Origin: Paraherbaspirillum soli
GTDB taxonomy: Bacteria; Pseudomonadota; Gammaproteobacteria; Burkholderiales; Burkholderiaceae_D
DNA length: 64,000 bases
Direction of reading: 5' to 3'
Assembly (NCBI RefSeq): GCF_042654985.1
Contig: NZ_JBHSMT010000012.1
Location: 124,001-188,000 of the forward strand
Shown in pieces: positions 42,567-52,384 of this stretch. A program made the position numbers and the translations under genes. The stretch's first letter is position 1. Each line of letters begins with the position of its first letter. The notes under the pieces are model-generated. The model was not told the DNA's origin, did no database searches, and saw only the letters and a list, made by a program, of their open reading frames with translations.

Positions 42567-45223
42567 TTTTGTCCTTTGAGGTGTTGTTGGATGGGTCTTT
42601 ATTCGCCCCTTCATCAGCCGAGACTTCGGCCCATTGCAGTGAAAATTTCAGTTTTTCTGGAGTGTCCGTATGAACTCTGGGCGTGCTGCCATCGACCGTC
42701 GTTGCAGCTTCATGACCGATGTCGTCGGCGCCGGTAACAGTGTATTTCATATTGTTCAGTGGCTTGCCGCTCGGGTCGAACAGGCTGAAGGTTTCATCGT
42801 AAGCTTTGACGGCAGGAAAGCCGCGCGTATCGACTCCCATAGACTTAGACCCCGGCATACTATGCGTAGCCGCATGCGCCACATAGCTGCCGTTGGTGCC
42901 GTGCTCGATCCCTGCCGCATTGTGGCGGGCGTAGCTGCCGCCGCCGTTGACCAGCAATTCTTCCTTGGCGCTGATCGTGATGCGGTTGGCGGTCTGCGTG
43001 ATGTTCAGTTTGGCCAAAATGTTGATGCTGTCCGACAGCGCCTGCACGTCGATGTCGCCGCCGGCCGCCACCATCTTGAGCCCGGCCTTATACACAAACA
43101 GTCGGAAAGTTTGGCGGATGCTGGCAAACCAGCTGCCGCCGCTGGCGATAGCCAAATCCTTGCCGGTGGTCAGCGCGGTGTGCTGGTCGCTGGCGATATG
43201 GGTGCTGCCGCTGGTCGTGGTTTCGATACCAGCCGGGCTGGCCAGCACCAGGTGCGGTGCCGACAGCTCCGGGAAGCTGCCCTCCTCGCCTCCAGCACTG
43301 CCTTTGATCGCATCGTTCTGCGCCTTGATTACCTTGGCGACGTCGGCTTGCTGGCCCTGGGCTTCCTGCGCGCCGCTCTGCTGCGCGGCATCGGCCAGCG
43401 TTTCCTGCTGCTCGCGCGCCGCGGTCAAGCGCTGCACCGTCTCGCCCATGTCCGTCATATGCGCGGCGGCGTTGGTGCGGGCTTCAGTGGTTAGCAGCAT
43501 GCCCTTGGCTGATCTTGCGACACCATGCCCATCGGAGCGCAGCTCCCAGCCTTGGCCGCGGGCGTCCTTGCGGCCGGCGTTGTCTTCGATGCGGGTGATG
43601 TGGCCGAGCGACAGTTGGCTGTGCTGATGGTCGCTCTTCAGCTGGACTTGAATTTTTCCATTGGTATCGTCGAGGATCGCGTGATTGCTTCGGCCGCCCG
43701 CGGCATTGCCGCCGCCAGCTGTCAGTTCGCGGCTGCGCAAGCCGGTCAGCGCTTGCTGGTCGGCCAGCTTCCACGGCGGCATGTTGCGCTCGTTGTAGAC
43801 GCAGCCGGTGACGATGGGCTTATCCGGATTGGAATCCAGAAACTGCACGATCACTTCCTGGCCGATGCGCGGAACAGCGATCAAGCCGCGATCACCGCCG
43901 GCCCAGGAACTGGCAACCCGGACCCAGGCCGAACTTTTTTCATCGTTGCTGCCGATCCGGTCCCAGTGGAATTGCAGACGCACCCGGCCGTATTCGTCGG
44001 TGTGGATTTCCTGATTCTTTGGGCCGACCACGGTCGCGGTTTGCGGGCCGTGGATCTTGGTCGCGACGCTGTGGTAGCCGCGGCCCGGACGCCAGGGGAT
44101 GCTTTTGCGGATGCAGCTCAGGCNNNNNNNNNNCTGCCTCGTCGGCTTGCTGCAGGTAGTTGTTGCTGGCCGTATGCACGACGCTGACGACCAGGTATTC
44201 ATGTTTGCCGCGTTCGGCAGATTGGCCGAACACGCTGTTGCTGAAGTGATCGGTCAGGCGGAACCAGCGTCCGGGCTGGACGTCGCGGTTGTTGCCGGCG
44301 GCTTCGATATGTTTGCCGCTGGTCTCGATTTCTTCCATCCGCAACCGCGCTTGCTTGTCGCCGTCTTCGTCGTTTTTATAGCCGTAAGCGCCGGTGTATT
44401 CGTACGATTCGATATCGAGCACGTCGCCTTGTTTATTCAAGGTCGGGATGTTGACATTGCTCGGCACCGGGTATTTGAAGTTGAAGCTGGACAGCGCGAC
44501 TTGGCCGGGGACGATCTGACGCAACGGGCTCCATTCGTGAAGGGCGTCCTCTTCCTTGGCGCCGGCATGGCGCTGGAAGCGGATCTCGGGGTCGCTGCCA
44601 TCGATCGGCGCCGCGTACGTGCTGTCATCCGAAAAAATTAATTTGTGGCCCTTGTCGGTATGTTCATACCAATAGTGCCAGCCGGCGGCTTCCCACCTGC
44701 GGTGCAGGTAGTTGCTATCGCTTTCATCGAACTGACAGGCTTCGGTGACAGGCACATCGGCCGCCTTGACGCGGCTGTCCCAGTCCGGATGCGATCCATA
44801 GTTCTTGAAAATACATTCCATCTGTTCCCGCAGCGTCTTGCCGTGGAACAGGTAATTGTCTTTTCTGAGATGCAGGTAGGCCAACCAGGGTTTCAGCACC
44901 ATCTGGTAAAACGCGACATTGCCGTCGGACTTGACCAGCTTGAATTCAAAGACGTAACCATTGAAGTAGCGCAGGCTGCCATCGCCCCGCACCAGCGAAA
45001 TCGTCACCAACTTGCCTTGCATTTCCTTCAGAGGAATACGGGCGTCAGTGGCAAGCACTTCCACCGTGAATTCGAAATCGCGTGACAGTTCTTCCCTGGC
45101 TTCCAGCCGATTCGCCACCAGCGAAGCAGCTGGGCCATCGTTATGTGGGAACGATAATTTCAATATGCGATGGTGTTGACGTCCGTGCAACAAGGCCAGT
45201 AGGGTTTGGGACAAACTAGTCAT
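42559..45223 (-). CDS. vgrG: Type VI secretion spike protein VgrG (interrupted by an assembly gap)
   Basis: About 885 residues. The start at 45223 (MTSLSQTLLALLHGRQ) is the usual one; 45253 is an alternative. The gp27-like N-terminal domain runs to about residue 360 (RILKLSFPHNDGP, FEFTVEVL, YLHLRKDNYLFHGKTL). The gp5-like OB fold follows (TDEYGRVRLQFHWDR, SSWAGGDRGL, PRIGQEVIVQF), then the DUF2345 beta-helix needle. A C-terminal beta-rich extension (YDETFSLFDPSGKPLNN onward, about 100 residues) probably docks cargo. Ten Ns at 44124-44133 separate the two halves, and the frame differs across them, which means the true gap is not ten bases; a multiple of three would restore one frame. The trimer forms the tip of the T6SS tube. 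Confidence 0.9.
44124..44133. other. Ten-N assembly gap inside vgrG
   Basis: The only undetermined bases in the window. Flanking codons match VgrG on both sides (NNYLQQADEA before, SCIRKSIPWRPGR after), and only a handful of residues should be missing. The placeholder creates a false frameshift. Confidence 0.97.
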
Positions 45224-45249
45224 GTTGTATGGGCCCACTCGATATCGGT

Positions 45250-45740
45250 TCATTGCCAAATGGCAAAGTCCAGAATTTTATCACCACATGATTCCCACCA
45301 GAAAGAATTGACAGGGGTTCTTGCTACTATGTTGCGTGCGGGGCCGGTAGTTCGTCCCACTTCCATCAATTCTTTGTAATACTCCCTGAATCCGACAACT
45401 TGCTCGCACCAGGCGCGGCAGGCGGCTGCGTTGAAAGCGCTGGTTTCAGCGACCGGAGCAAGCGAAACTCGGGCGGATTCTCGGTCAGTGTCGGCGGCAG
45501 GTCCGGCAGCGTCACCTGACCAGGAGGCGTCGTGGCCGCGCACGAAGCTACCCGATTGATCCAGCCTTTGCCGTAAATCGGCCACGTGGACAACGACGTG
45601 TAGTACCGCAGGCGCTGTGCGCTGCAGCGCGCGCCATGCCGGCATTGACAGCAAAATCCCACATCCGAAACACGATCACGCCATCGATGTCATCGGCACC
45701 AAGCGCAAGCGTGCAGCGCTCTATTATCGACATCATGTTC
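45250..45740 (-). pseudogene. Degenerate coding region upstream of vgrG with muramidase-like motifs
   Basis: Three leftward frames each hold part of what looks like one or more genes. Frame one has DDIDGVIVFRMWDFAVNAG; frame two has RLRYYTSLSTWPIYGKGWINRV followed by a Pro-rich stretch; frame three has AACRAWCEQVVGFREYYKELM and a tail ending just before vgrG. DFAVNAG and the WPIYGKGW segment resemble GH108-type muramidases, and the Cys-rich end resembles phage spanin tails. Both readings are tentative. No intact gene can be made from it without several frameshifts or a deletion. It could be a lost cell-wall effector or lysis cassette. Confidence 0.4.
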
Positions 45741-46047
45741 CATCTTTATAGGGACTTTTCTGCTGATACTGAGGTTTAACGTACTGCCGAGCGAGTGGCT
45801 CTACAAAGCCTGTGTAACAGAATATATAGAGTAGCTGTGGAAGATCGATCCGGGCCTGAATAAGGCGGATTGCGAATTCGTTGACATAAAAATGCCTTAT
45901 GGAATATTGTGTGTACCCGACAACATCACAAGAAAACCCGGCATCTTTCGTCATCGATAAAGGGTTGAAAAATCGTGAAATGTCATTTCCGGTCGCTTCT
46001 GAAAACCTGCTGATGAATTTAGCCAGCGCGTTGCCAAGCCCTCCAAT

Positions 46048-46105
46048 CTCAGGGCTTCCTGCCCCGACCTTGGATCGCTCGCTACAGTTGTATGAGGCGA
46101 CCTGA
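46048..46105. repeat. Decayed copy of the palindromic intergenic element
   Basis: GCCCCGACCTTGG at 46061-46073 is identical to the 3' half of the 121-bp element at 20701-20713, and the following CGCTCGCTAC plus a degenerate GTT-GAGG end also correspond. The 5' side (CCAATCTCAGGGC) matches CCAATCTCGGGGC. The outer arms are eroded. The stretch 45741-46145 otherwise holds no supported gene. Confidence 0.65.
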
Positions 46106-46145
46106 AACTGTAGCGCTGGTTTTTCCATTCACAGGAGAGGGAAAT

Positions 46146-47165
46146 ATGTCTTTCATCAGCAGAAGGACGGTGCTGGGCGCGCTTGCGACTACGCCGTTGT
46201 GGTCAATGTCATCGGTTTGGGCGCAATCCGGCGCCCTGAAAATCTCCCATCAATTCCCCGGCGGCACCATCAGTGAAGGCGATTTCCGCGATCGTCTGAC
46301 CCGCATGTTCGCGGCCGAGGTCAGCAAGCGTACCAAAGGCAGTCTCAAATTTGAAATCTATCCCGGCTCTTCATTGATGAAGACCAACGCGCAATTTTCG
46401 GCACTGCGCAAAGGCGCGCTGGACTTTACGCTGGTGCCGCTCAACTATGCCGGCGGCGAAGTGCCGGAAGTGAACATTGGCTTGATGCCCGGCCTGGTGA
46501 CGTCGTACCAGCAAGGCGCGGCCTGGAAAAATGCGGAGGTCGGCAAGGAACTGTCGCGCATCCTGCTGGAAAAGGGTGTGATCGTGGTCAGCTGGATCTG
46601 GCAGGCCGGCGGCGTCGCCTCTCGCACCAAGCCGATTGTCGATCCGGCGGACGTCAAGGGCCTGAAAGTCCGCGGCGGCTCGCGTGAAATGGACCTGATT
46701 CTGAAAGAAGCCGGGGCCGCGGTGGTGACGCTGCCTTCCAATGAAATTTACGCTGCGATGCAGACCGGCGCGATGGATGCGGCAATGACCTCGTCGACTT
46801 CGCTGATTTCGTTCCGGCTGGAGGAAGTGTCGAAGAGCCTGACCACCGGCCGCGACCGGGCCTACTGGTATATGTTCGAACCCTTGCTGATGTCCAAGGC
46901 GACTTTCGAGCGCCTGACCAAGGAGCAACAAGCGATAGTGCTGGCGGTCGGCGGCGAAATGGAACAGTTTGCCCAGAGCGCGGCCCGGCTCGACGATTCC
47001 GGCGTCGCTGCGGTCTATCAAAAAGCGGGCGCCAAGGTGGTTGACCTGAACGCCGCAACGGTCAAGAAGTGGCAAGACATTGCACGCACTACCGCGTGGA
47101 AAGACTACGCCGCCAAGAATGACAACTGCGCCAAATTACTGAAGCTGGCGGAGAAGCTCTTATGA
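46146..47165 (+). CDS. dctP: TRAP transporter substrate-binding protein (DctP family)
   Basis: 339 residues from ATG 46146, preceded by AGGAGAGGG. The N-terminus (SRRTVLGALATTPLW) has a twin-arginine pattern and a cleavage site near VWAQ, so the protein is exported, perhaps by Tat. The mature part is a typical TRAP binding protein: FPGGTISEGDFRDRL, EIYPGSSLMKTNAQFSALRKG (in part), the substrate Arg in KVRGGSREMD, and SNEIYAAMQTGAMDAAM. It captures a carboxylate in the periplasm for the two permease subunits that follow with four- and one-base overlaps. Confidence 0.93.
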   Translation: MSFISRRTVLGALATTPLWSMSSVWAQSGALKISHQFPGGTISEGDFRDRLTRMFAAEVSKRTKGSLKFEIYPGSSLMKTNAQFSALRKGALDFTLVPLNYAGGEVPEVNIGLMPGLVTSYQQGAAWKNAEVGKELSRILLEKGVIVVSWIWQAGGVASRTKPIVDPADVKGLKVRGGSREMDLILKEAGAAVVTLPSNEIYAAMQTGAMDAAMTSSTSLISFRLEEVSKSLTTGRDRAYWYMFEPLLMSKATFERLTKEQQAIVLAVGGEMEQFAQSAARLDDSGVAAVYQKAGAKVVDLNAATVKKWQDIARTTAWKDYAAKNDNCAKLLKLAEKLL

Positions 47166-47740
47166 GTCATGAGTTCGACCTGAAGCCGGCCGCCGGACCC
47201 GCCGCGCCGGAACATCCGGTGGCGGCAGCCTTGTCCGGCGTGCTCGACCGTTTCAACCGGCTGGCGCGGTATTTGTCGATGGCGGCGCTGACGCTGACCG
47301 CGCTGATCATGACCTATTCGGTGGTGGCGCGTTATTTCTTCCACGTTCCCACCGACTGGCAGGACGATGCAACGGTATTCATGCTGGTTGGCGTGATTTT
47401 CCTGTGCGCCGGATCTGTGCAGTCGGTGCGCGGCCATATCGGGATCGACGTACTGGCGACGCTACTGCCGGCCAGGGCGAACGCGCTGCGCTTGCTGATG
47501 GTCGATTTGATTTCGTTCGCCTTCTGCGGTTTTTTCTCGTGGAAGGCGTGGACGCTGTTCCATGAAGCATGGTCCGAGGGCCAGACCACCTCTTCCACTT
47601 TCGCGCCGCCGTTGTGGATTCCCTATTCGCTGATGGCGCTCGGCATGACCGTACTGAGCTTGCAACTGCTGATGCAAGTCGTGGCGCGTCTGACCGAGCG
47701 CAGCAATTCCGTCAGCGCCCCAACTATCACAGGAGTGTAA
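47162..47740 (+). CDS. dctQ: TRAP transporter small permease (DctQ family)
   Basis: 192 residues with four membrane segments (LSMAALTLTALIMTYSVVARYFF in the first, in part). VARYFFHVPTDWQDD and the LGMTVLSLQLLMQ end are typical of DctQ. It overlaps dctP by four bases (ATGA) and dctM by one. An N-terminal cytosolic tail of about 40 residues precedes the first segment. It binds the large subunit to make the Na+-driven carrier. Confidence 0.92.
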   Translation: MSHEFDLKPAAGPAAPEHPVAAALSGVLDRFNRLARYLSMAALTLTALIMTYSVVARYFFHVPTDWQDDATVFMLVGVIFLCAGSVQSVRGHIGIDVLATLLPARANALRLLMVDLISFAFCGFFSWKAWTLFHEAWSEGQTTSSTFAPPLWIPYSLMALGMTVLSLQLLMQVVARLTERSNSVSAPTITGV

Positions 47741-49089
47741 TGAGCCCGCTTGCCCTGGGTGCCTTATATGGCATCGTCACGATTGTCGTGATGTGTTCCG
47801 GAATGCCGATTGCGTTTGCTCTCGGCGTGGTTGCGACCGGCTTCATGTATTTCTTCATGCCAGCGTCTTCGCTCGATACGATTACCCAGAACGTTTATGA
47901 AGAAATCGCTTCGGTTACTTTGCTGTCGATCCCGCTGTTTATCCTGAAAGGGGCGGCCATCGGCAAATCGCCGGCCGGCCGCGACCTGTATCTGGCGATC
48001 CACGCGTGGCTCAACAAGGTGCCGGGCGGACTAGGAATCGCCAATGTGTTTGCCTGCGCCTTGTTTGCTGCGATGGCGGGCTCCTCGCCGGCGACCTGTT
48101 CGGCGATCGGGTCGGCCGGGATTCCCGAGATGCGCCGGCGCGGCTATTCGCCCGGATTCGCGGCCGGCATCATCGCTGCCGGCGGTACGCTGGGGATTCT
48201 GCTGCCGCCTTCGATCACGATGATTTTGTACGCGGTGGCCGCGGAGCAATCGCTCGGCAGGCTGTTTCTGGCCGGGATCGGTCCGGGCGTGTTGCTGGTG
48301 CTCCTGTTCGCAGCTTATGCGGCGTACCGCGCCCGCAAGGAATACCGAATCGCGCACGAGATTTATCTGAGCGGCGGCGTCAAATCGGCTTATCTGGAAG
48401 ACGAACATTTCACCTTGGCGCAAAAAGTCGAGATGCTGCCGCGGGTCCTGCCTTTCCTGATTTTGCTGATCGGCGTGATGGTGGCTCTGTATGGCGGTTT
48501 TGCGACGCCGTCCGAGACGGCGGGGCTGGGCGCATTGCTGGCGATCGTGCTGATTGCGGTCGTGTACCGGATCTGGAAACCGAGCGACATTGCGCCGTTC
48601 CTGAACTCGACCATCAAGGAATCCTGCATGCTGCTGCTGATTATCGGCATGTCCTTGCTGTACTCGTATGTGATGAGTTATCTGCACATCAGCCAATCGG
48701 CAGCGCAATGGGTGGTCGGCTTGCAGCTGTCGAAATGGCTGCTGCTGGCGGTGATCCTGCTGATGGTGATCGTGCTTGGCTTCTTTTTGCCGCCGGTATC
48801 GATCATTTTGATGACCGCACCGATTATTTTGCCGCCGCTGCGCGCCGCCGGGTTCGACTTGATCTGGTTTGGCGTGGTGATGACGGTGGTGATGGAAATG
48901 GGGTTGATTCATCCGCCGGTCGGCTTGAACCTGTTCGTCATAAAAAACATCGCACCGGATATTTCGCTGACGGAAGTGATCAAGGGCACTCTGCCGTTTT
49001 TACTGCTGATGTTTTTGGCGATACTGCTGCTTTGCCTGTTCCCCGGCATTGCGACCGGGCTGCCGGATATCCTGATGGGAGCCCGGTAA
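47740..49089 (+). CDS. dctM: TRAP transporter large permease (DctM family)
   Basis: 449 residues from ATG 47740, which shares its A with the dctQ stop (TAATG), with AGGAG just upstream. A longer in-frame reading into dctQ is a shadow. About 12 membrane segments; AAMAGSSPATCSAIGSAGIPEM (in part), GGTLGILLPPSITMILYA and the C-terminal MEMGLIHPPVGLNLFVIKN are DctM signatures. It is the ion-coupled transport channel of the complex. Followed by a terminator. Confidence 0.94.
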   Translation: MSPLALGALYGIVTIVVMCSGMPIAFALGVVATGFMYFFMPASSLDTITQNVYEEIASVTLLSIPLFILKGAAIGKSPAGRDLYLAIHAWLNKVPGGLGIANVFACALFAAMAGSSPATCSAIGSAGIPEMRRRGYSPGFAAGIIAAGGTLGILLPPSITMILYAVAAEQSLGRLFLAGIGPGVLLVLLFAAYAAYRARKEYRIAHEIYLSGGVKSAYLEDEHFTLAQKVEMLPRVLPFLILLIGVMVALYGGFATPSETAGLGALLAIVLIAVVYRIWKPSDIAPFLNSTIKESCMLLLIIGMSLLYSYVMSYLHISQSAAQWVVGLQLSKWLLLAVILLMVIVLGFFLPPVSIILMTAPIILPPLRAAGFDLIWFGVVMTVVMEMGLIHPPVGLNLFVIKNIAPDISLTEVIKGTLPFLLLMFLAILLLCLFPGIATGLPDILMGAR

Positions 49090-49113
49090 AGCCCGTCCGG
49101 CGACGGGCTTTTC
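49088..49113 (+). terminator. Intrinsic terminator after the TRAP operon
   Basis: Arms AAGCCCGTC and GACGGGCTT with a CGGC loop, then TTTTC, beginning at the dctM stop codon. Confidence 0.82.
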
Positions 49114-49274
49114 ATCCTTATAAGAGATAGCGTTACCAAAATTTCCATTATTTATTTCCGAAAAGCATTTATTCGCGATAAAGTGTCGCCCGGCGGCACT
49201 GCCGACTTATTGGCTGTTGCCTCTGAATCAGTTGAACGTGAATAAATTGAACATCGATGAATAACGGAGAACAA

Positions 49275-50429
49275 ATGAAAGTGCATCAGAAGTCGTCTTG
49301 GGCCGCCAGGGTCAGTATCGGCAGCCTGTTTGTTTTACTCAGTATCAGCGCCGCCAAAGCAGAACCGGGCATCACAGCCAACACCATCGTGATCGGGCAG
49401 TCGGCGGGATTCACCGGAACCACCGCCGAAGAAGTCAAACAGGCTACCGCCGGCGCGCAGCTCTATTTCGATATCGTTAACAAGCAAGGCGGTGTGTTCG
49501 GCCGCAAGATCGTGCTGGAATCGCTGGACGACGGCTTCGAGCCGAAGCGTACGGTAGAGAACACGCGCAAGCTGCTGAATGAAAAGAACGCATTTGCACT
49601 GTTCCTGTATCGCGGCACGCCAACCACTGAGTCGGTTCTGTCGCTCATCAACGACGCCAAAGTGCCGCTGATCGCTCCGGTCAGCGGCGCCAGCTCGCTG
49701 CATGAGCCGATGCAGCGCTATCTGTTCAACGTCCGCTCTAAATACCGCGATGAAGTCGGGACTGCCATCGAGCAATTGTCCGGCATGGGCTTGCAGCGTT
49801 ATGGCGTGCTGGTTTCCAACGACTCGTTCGGCAATGACGCGCTGGAAGGTCTGAAACAGGCCATCAAAAAACATAAGCTGCCGGAGCCGGTGATTGCTAG
49901 TTACGAGCGCAATACGGTGGCGGTGGATGGCGCAGTCAAGAAGATATTCGATGCCAAGCCGCAGGCCGTGCTGATGATTTGCACCGCCAAGCCGTGCGCT
50001 GCATTTATCAAGGAGTATCGCCAGGCCGGCGGACGGCAGCAATTGATCACGTTGTCGAATGTCAGCTCGCAAGTGTTCCTGCAAGGCTTGGGCAAGGACG
50101 CGCGCGGTCTAGGTATGACACAGGTGTTCCCGAACCCGAGAGGTTCGAGCGCGCAAATTTCCAAAGAATTCATGGCGGCGCTCAAGTCGCGTAGCGAATT
50201 GTCCGACTCTTATCCTACTCTGGAAGGTTTTATTTCTGCCAAGGTATTGGTGGAAGGACTGCGTCGGACAGGCGCCAAGCCGAGCCGCGAAGGGCTGGTC
50301 AATGCGTTGGAAAGCATGGGTGGATTCGATTTGGGCGGAATGACGCTGAAATACGGTCCGGCCAGTCGCGATGGCTTGAACTTTATTGAATTGACGGTGA
50401 TCGGCAAGGATGGGTACGTGTTGCGCTAG
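49275..50429 (+). CDS. ABC-type periplasmic binding protein (branched-chain amino acid type), orphan
   Basis: 384 residues from ATG 49275, where CGGAG lies six bases upstream; a start six codons earlier is less likely. A signal peptide ends near SAAKAEPG. The Peripla_BP_6 domain follows: IVIGQSAGFTGTT, IVLESLDDGFEPKRTVENTRKL (in part), AFALFLYRGTPTTE and LIAPVSGASSL. No permease or ATPase genes are adjacent, so it either serves a distant transporter or feeds a sensor. The ligand is not predictable. Confidence 0.87.
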   Translation: MKVHQKSSWAARVSIGSLFVLLSISAAKAEPGITANTIVIGQSAGFTGTTAEEVKQATAGAQLYFDIVNKQGGVFGRKIVLESLDDGFEPKRTVENTRKLLNEKNAFALFLYRGTPTTESVLSLINDAKVPLIAPVSGASSLHEPMQRYLFNVRSKYRDEVGTAIEQLSGMGLQRYGVLVSNDSFGNDALEGLKQAIKKHKLPEPVIASYERNTVAVDGAVKKIFDAKPQAVLMICTAKPCAAFIKEYRQAGGRQQLITLSNVSSQVFLQGLGKDARGLGMTQVFPNPRGSSAQISKEFMAALKSRSELSDSYPTLEGFISAKVLVEGLRRTGAKPSREGLVNALESMGGFDLGGMTLKYGPASRDGLNFIELTVIGKDGYVLR

Positions 50430-50574
50430 CTGGATATGAGGAGCCGAATGGGGCACAACTCTGTGCCTCAACTGGCAGTTCTTCGCGTAATGCAGGGCCG
50501 ATGCGCCGCATGATGGGCGTATCGGCATTGACAAGCAGCTTATTGCACTGTTTGAAGTCGCCTTGCACCGATGC

Positions 50575-51540
50575 CTACGAAGACTTTGCGTGCTGCCGGT
50601 TAGATACAGGCCGCTCTCCCCTGGCAAAGCGGCTCTGCGGCTCGCTGCCGTGACCCAACGTTTCCTGGAGAAAGGCGATGAAACTCACCAGCTTCGGCGG
50701 CATGTGCGTATCGGGTAGATGCACTACATGAACAGGCCAGGTCGGTGCCGGCCAGTCTGGAAAAAGACGAACGAGCCGACCCGCATCCAGATCTTCCTGC
50801 AGCATCACCTGCGGTTGAAAAATTACCCCCAACCCCGCGACTGCGGCCTCGCGAAGCGCCAGGCCGCCATTGACGTCGAGGCGACCACGCACCGAAATGT
50901 GCTCCGCGCCACTGCCGTCGGGGCGTGGAAAGTGCCACTCACGTTCAGGGCCGGCTGCGAACATAAACGCTAGACAGTTGTGCTGTGCCAGATCGGCGGG
51001 TACCTGCGGATGCCCATGGCGCGCCAGATAGGCCGGCGACGCGCAGACAATGCGCGGCGAACGTGGTAGCGGCCGCGCAATCAAGCCCGAATCCGGCAGC
51101 ACACCGGCGCGGATGGCGGCGTCAAAGCCTTCTTCCGCCAGATCGACGAAGCGGTCGTTGAGGGACAGCTCAATCTGGACTTCGGGATAGCGGTCGAGGT
51201 AGCCAGCAAGCGCCGGCACCAGCACACGGGTGCCATAGATAACCGGGCAGCTCACCCGCAGTCGGCCACGCGGACTGTTCTGCATTTCGCGCGCATCCAA
51301 CTCGGCGGAGTCCACCAGCGCGAGGATTTCGAGGCACCGCTCATGGTAGCGTTTGCCGAGTTCCGTCAGGCTCTGGCGCCGCGTGGTGCGATTCAGCAGC
51401 CGGCCTTTGAGGCGTCGCTCCAACTCCCGAATATGGTTGCCGACCATCGTGGGCGTCATGCCGCTACCTTCGGCCGCGGCGGTGAAGCTGCCACGTTCGA
51501 CGACGCGCACAAATATCTCCATGCTGCTGAATCGATCCAT
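50575..51540 (-). CDS. LysR-family regulator divergent from SDR gene
   Basis: 321 residues from ATG 51540 with AGGAT eight bases before. Winged helix: SSMEIFVRVVERGSFTAAAEG, quoted in part, then HIRELERRLKGRLLNRTTRR. The effector domain is CrgA-like (GRLRVSCPVIYGTRVLVPAL). Divergent by 109 bases from the SDR gene, which it probably controls. The last 25 residues are basic and extend past the usual LysR end. Confidence 0.88.
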   Translation of the reverse strand: MDRFSSMEIFVRVVERGSFTAAAEGSGMTPTMVGNHIRELERRLKGRLLNRTTRRQSLTELGKRYHERCLEILALVDSAELDAREMQNSPRGRLRVSCPVIYGTRVLVPALAGYLDRYPEVQIELSLNDRFVDLAEEGFDAAIRAGVLPDSGLIARPLPRSPRIVCASPAYLARHGHPQVPADLAQHNCLAFMFAAGPEREWHFPRPDGSGAEHISVRGRLDVNGGLALREAAVAGLGVIFQPQVMLQEDLDAGRLVRLFPDWPAPTWPVHVVHLPDTHMPPKLVSFIAFLQETLGHGSEPQSRFARGERPVSNRQHAKSS

Positions 51541-51649
51541 TCGCAAATCCTATTAAGAAGTGTTCGAAGAAATGACGGGTTTATCAAATTAGGTTAAAGA
51601 ATAATACTCGTATCCAAGCTTTACTCACACCCCACCTCAAGGAGCCCCT

Positions 51650-52384
51650 ATGACTAATGCAAACACGAATCTCCAACATCAGCGCGTCGTCTTGCTGGGC
51701 GGTACATCGGGCATCGGTCTTGCCACGGCCCATGCCGCACTGACTGCCGGTGCCTCGGTGGTAGTGGTCTCATCGAGTGGTCAACGTGTCACTGAGGCCG
51801 TCGCCAAGCTCGGCGAGCGGGCCCAGGGATACACGGTCGATCTGACCAATGAACTCGCTGTGCGCGGTCTATTTGAACAATTAGGGCCTTTCGACCATCT
51901 GGTCTACAGCGCCGGTGATTCGCTGCAAACCGGAGCGCTCGTCGACATGGGCCTCGATACTGTCCGTCAGGTTTTTGATGTGCGCGTCTTCGGCGCCATT
52001 GCCGCCGTCAAACATGCAGTACCGTATTTGCGCCCCGGCGGCTCAGTGGTGCTAACCGGCGGTGTCGCCAGCCTAAGGCCTCAAAAGGGTTGGGTGGCGC
52101 TTGCCGGTGCCTGTAGCGCGATGGAAGGCTTGACCCGCGCACTGGCGGTGGAGCTGGCGCCCATTCGCGTCAACCTGGTGAGTCCTGGTTTAGTGCGTAC
52201 GCCGTTGTGGGCCAACTTGCCCGAAGCCGACCGCGCGGCGCTATACGCTGCAAGTGGGGCTGCACTGCCAGTGGGACATATCGGCGAGGCTGAGGATCTC
52301 GCACAAACTTACCTCTATCTGATGAGCAATCGCTACGCCACCGGACAGACCGTCATTGTGGATGGCGGCCACGTGCTGGTGTGA
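51650..52384 (+). CDS. SDR-family protein lacking the usual catalytic Tyr-Lys
   Basis: 244 residues with AAGGAG upstream. The Rossmann motif LLGGTSGIGLATA near residue 16 and the VDGGHVLV end are those of short-chain dehydrogenases, and NAG is replaced by SAGD. The YxxxK motif is absent: aligning EGLTRALAVELAP with canonical members puts Leu at the Tyr position and Cys at the Lys position. Relatives with such substitutions form a recognisable subgroup, so this may be a regulatory binder or use another chemistry. Faces a LysR regulator. Confidence 0.82.
   Translation: MTNANTNLQHQRVVLLGGTSGIGLATAHAALTAGASVVVVSSSGQRVTEAVAKLGERAQGYTVDLTNELAVRGLFEQLGPFDHLVYSAGDSLQTGALVDMGLDTVRQVFDVRVFGAIAAVKHAVPYLRPGGSVVLTGGVASLRPQKGWVALAGACSAMEGLTRALAVELAPIRVNLVSPGLVRTPLWANLPEADRAALYAASGAALPVGHIGEAEDLAQTYLYLMSNRYATGQTVIVDGGHVLV

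Noticed and set aside
45733..46128. 131-codon leftward frame containing FVEPLARQYVKPQYQQ
   Set aside because: It runs through the decayed palindromic repeat and has no start signal. Part of it looks protein-like, but I could not connect it to any family or to the pieces further left.
50383..50568. 61-codon leftward frame with ADTPIMRRIGPALREELPV
   Set aside because: Looked like a possible gene fragment, but it overlaps the binding-protein end and nothing adjacent supports it.
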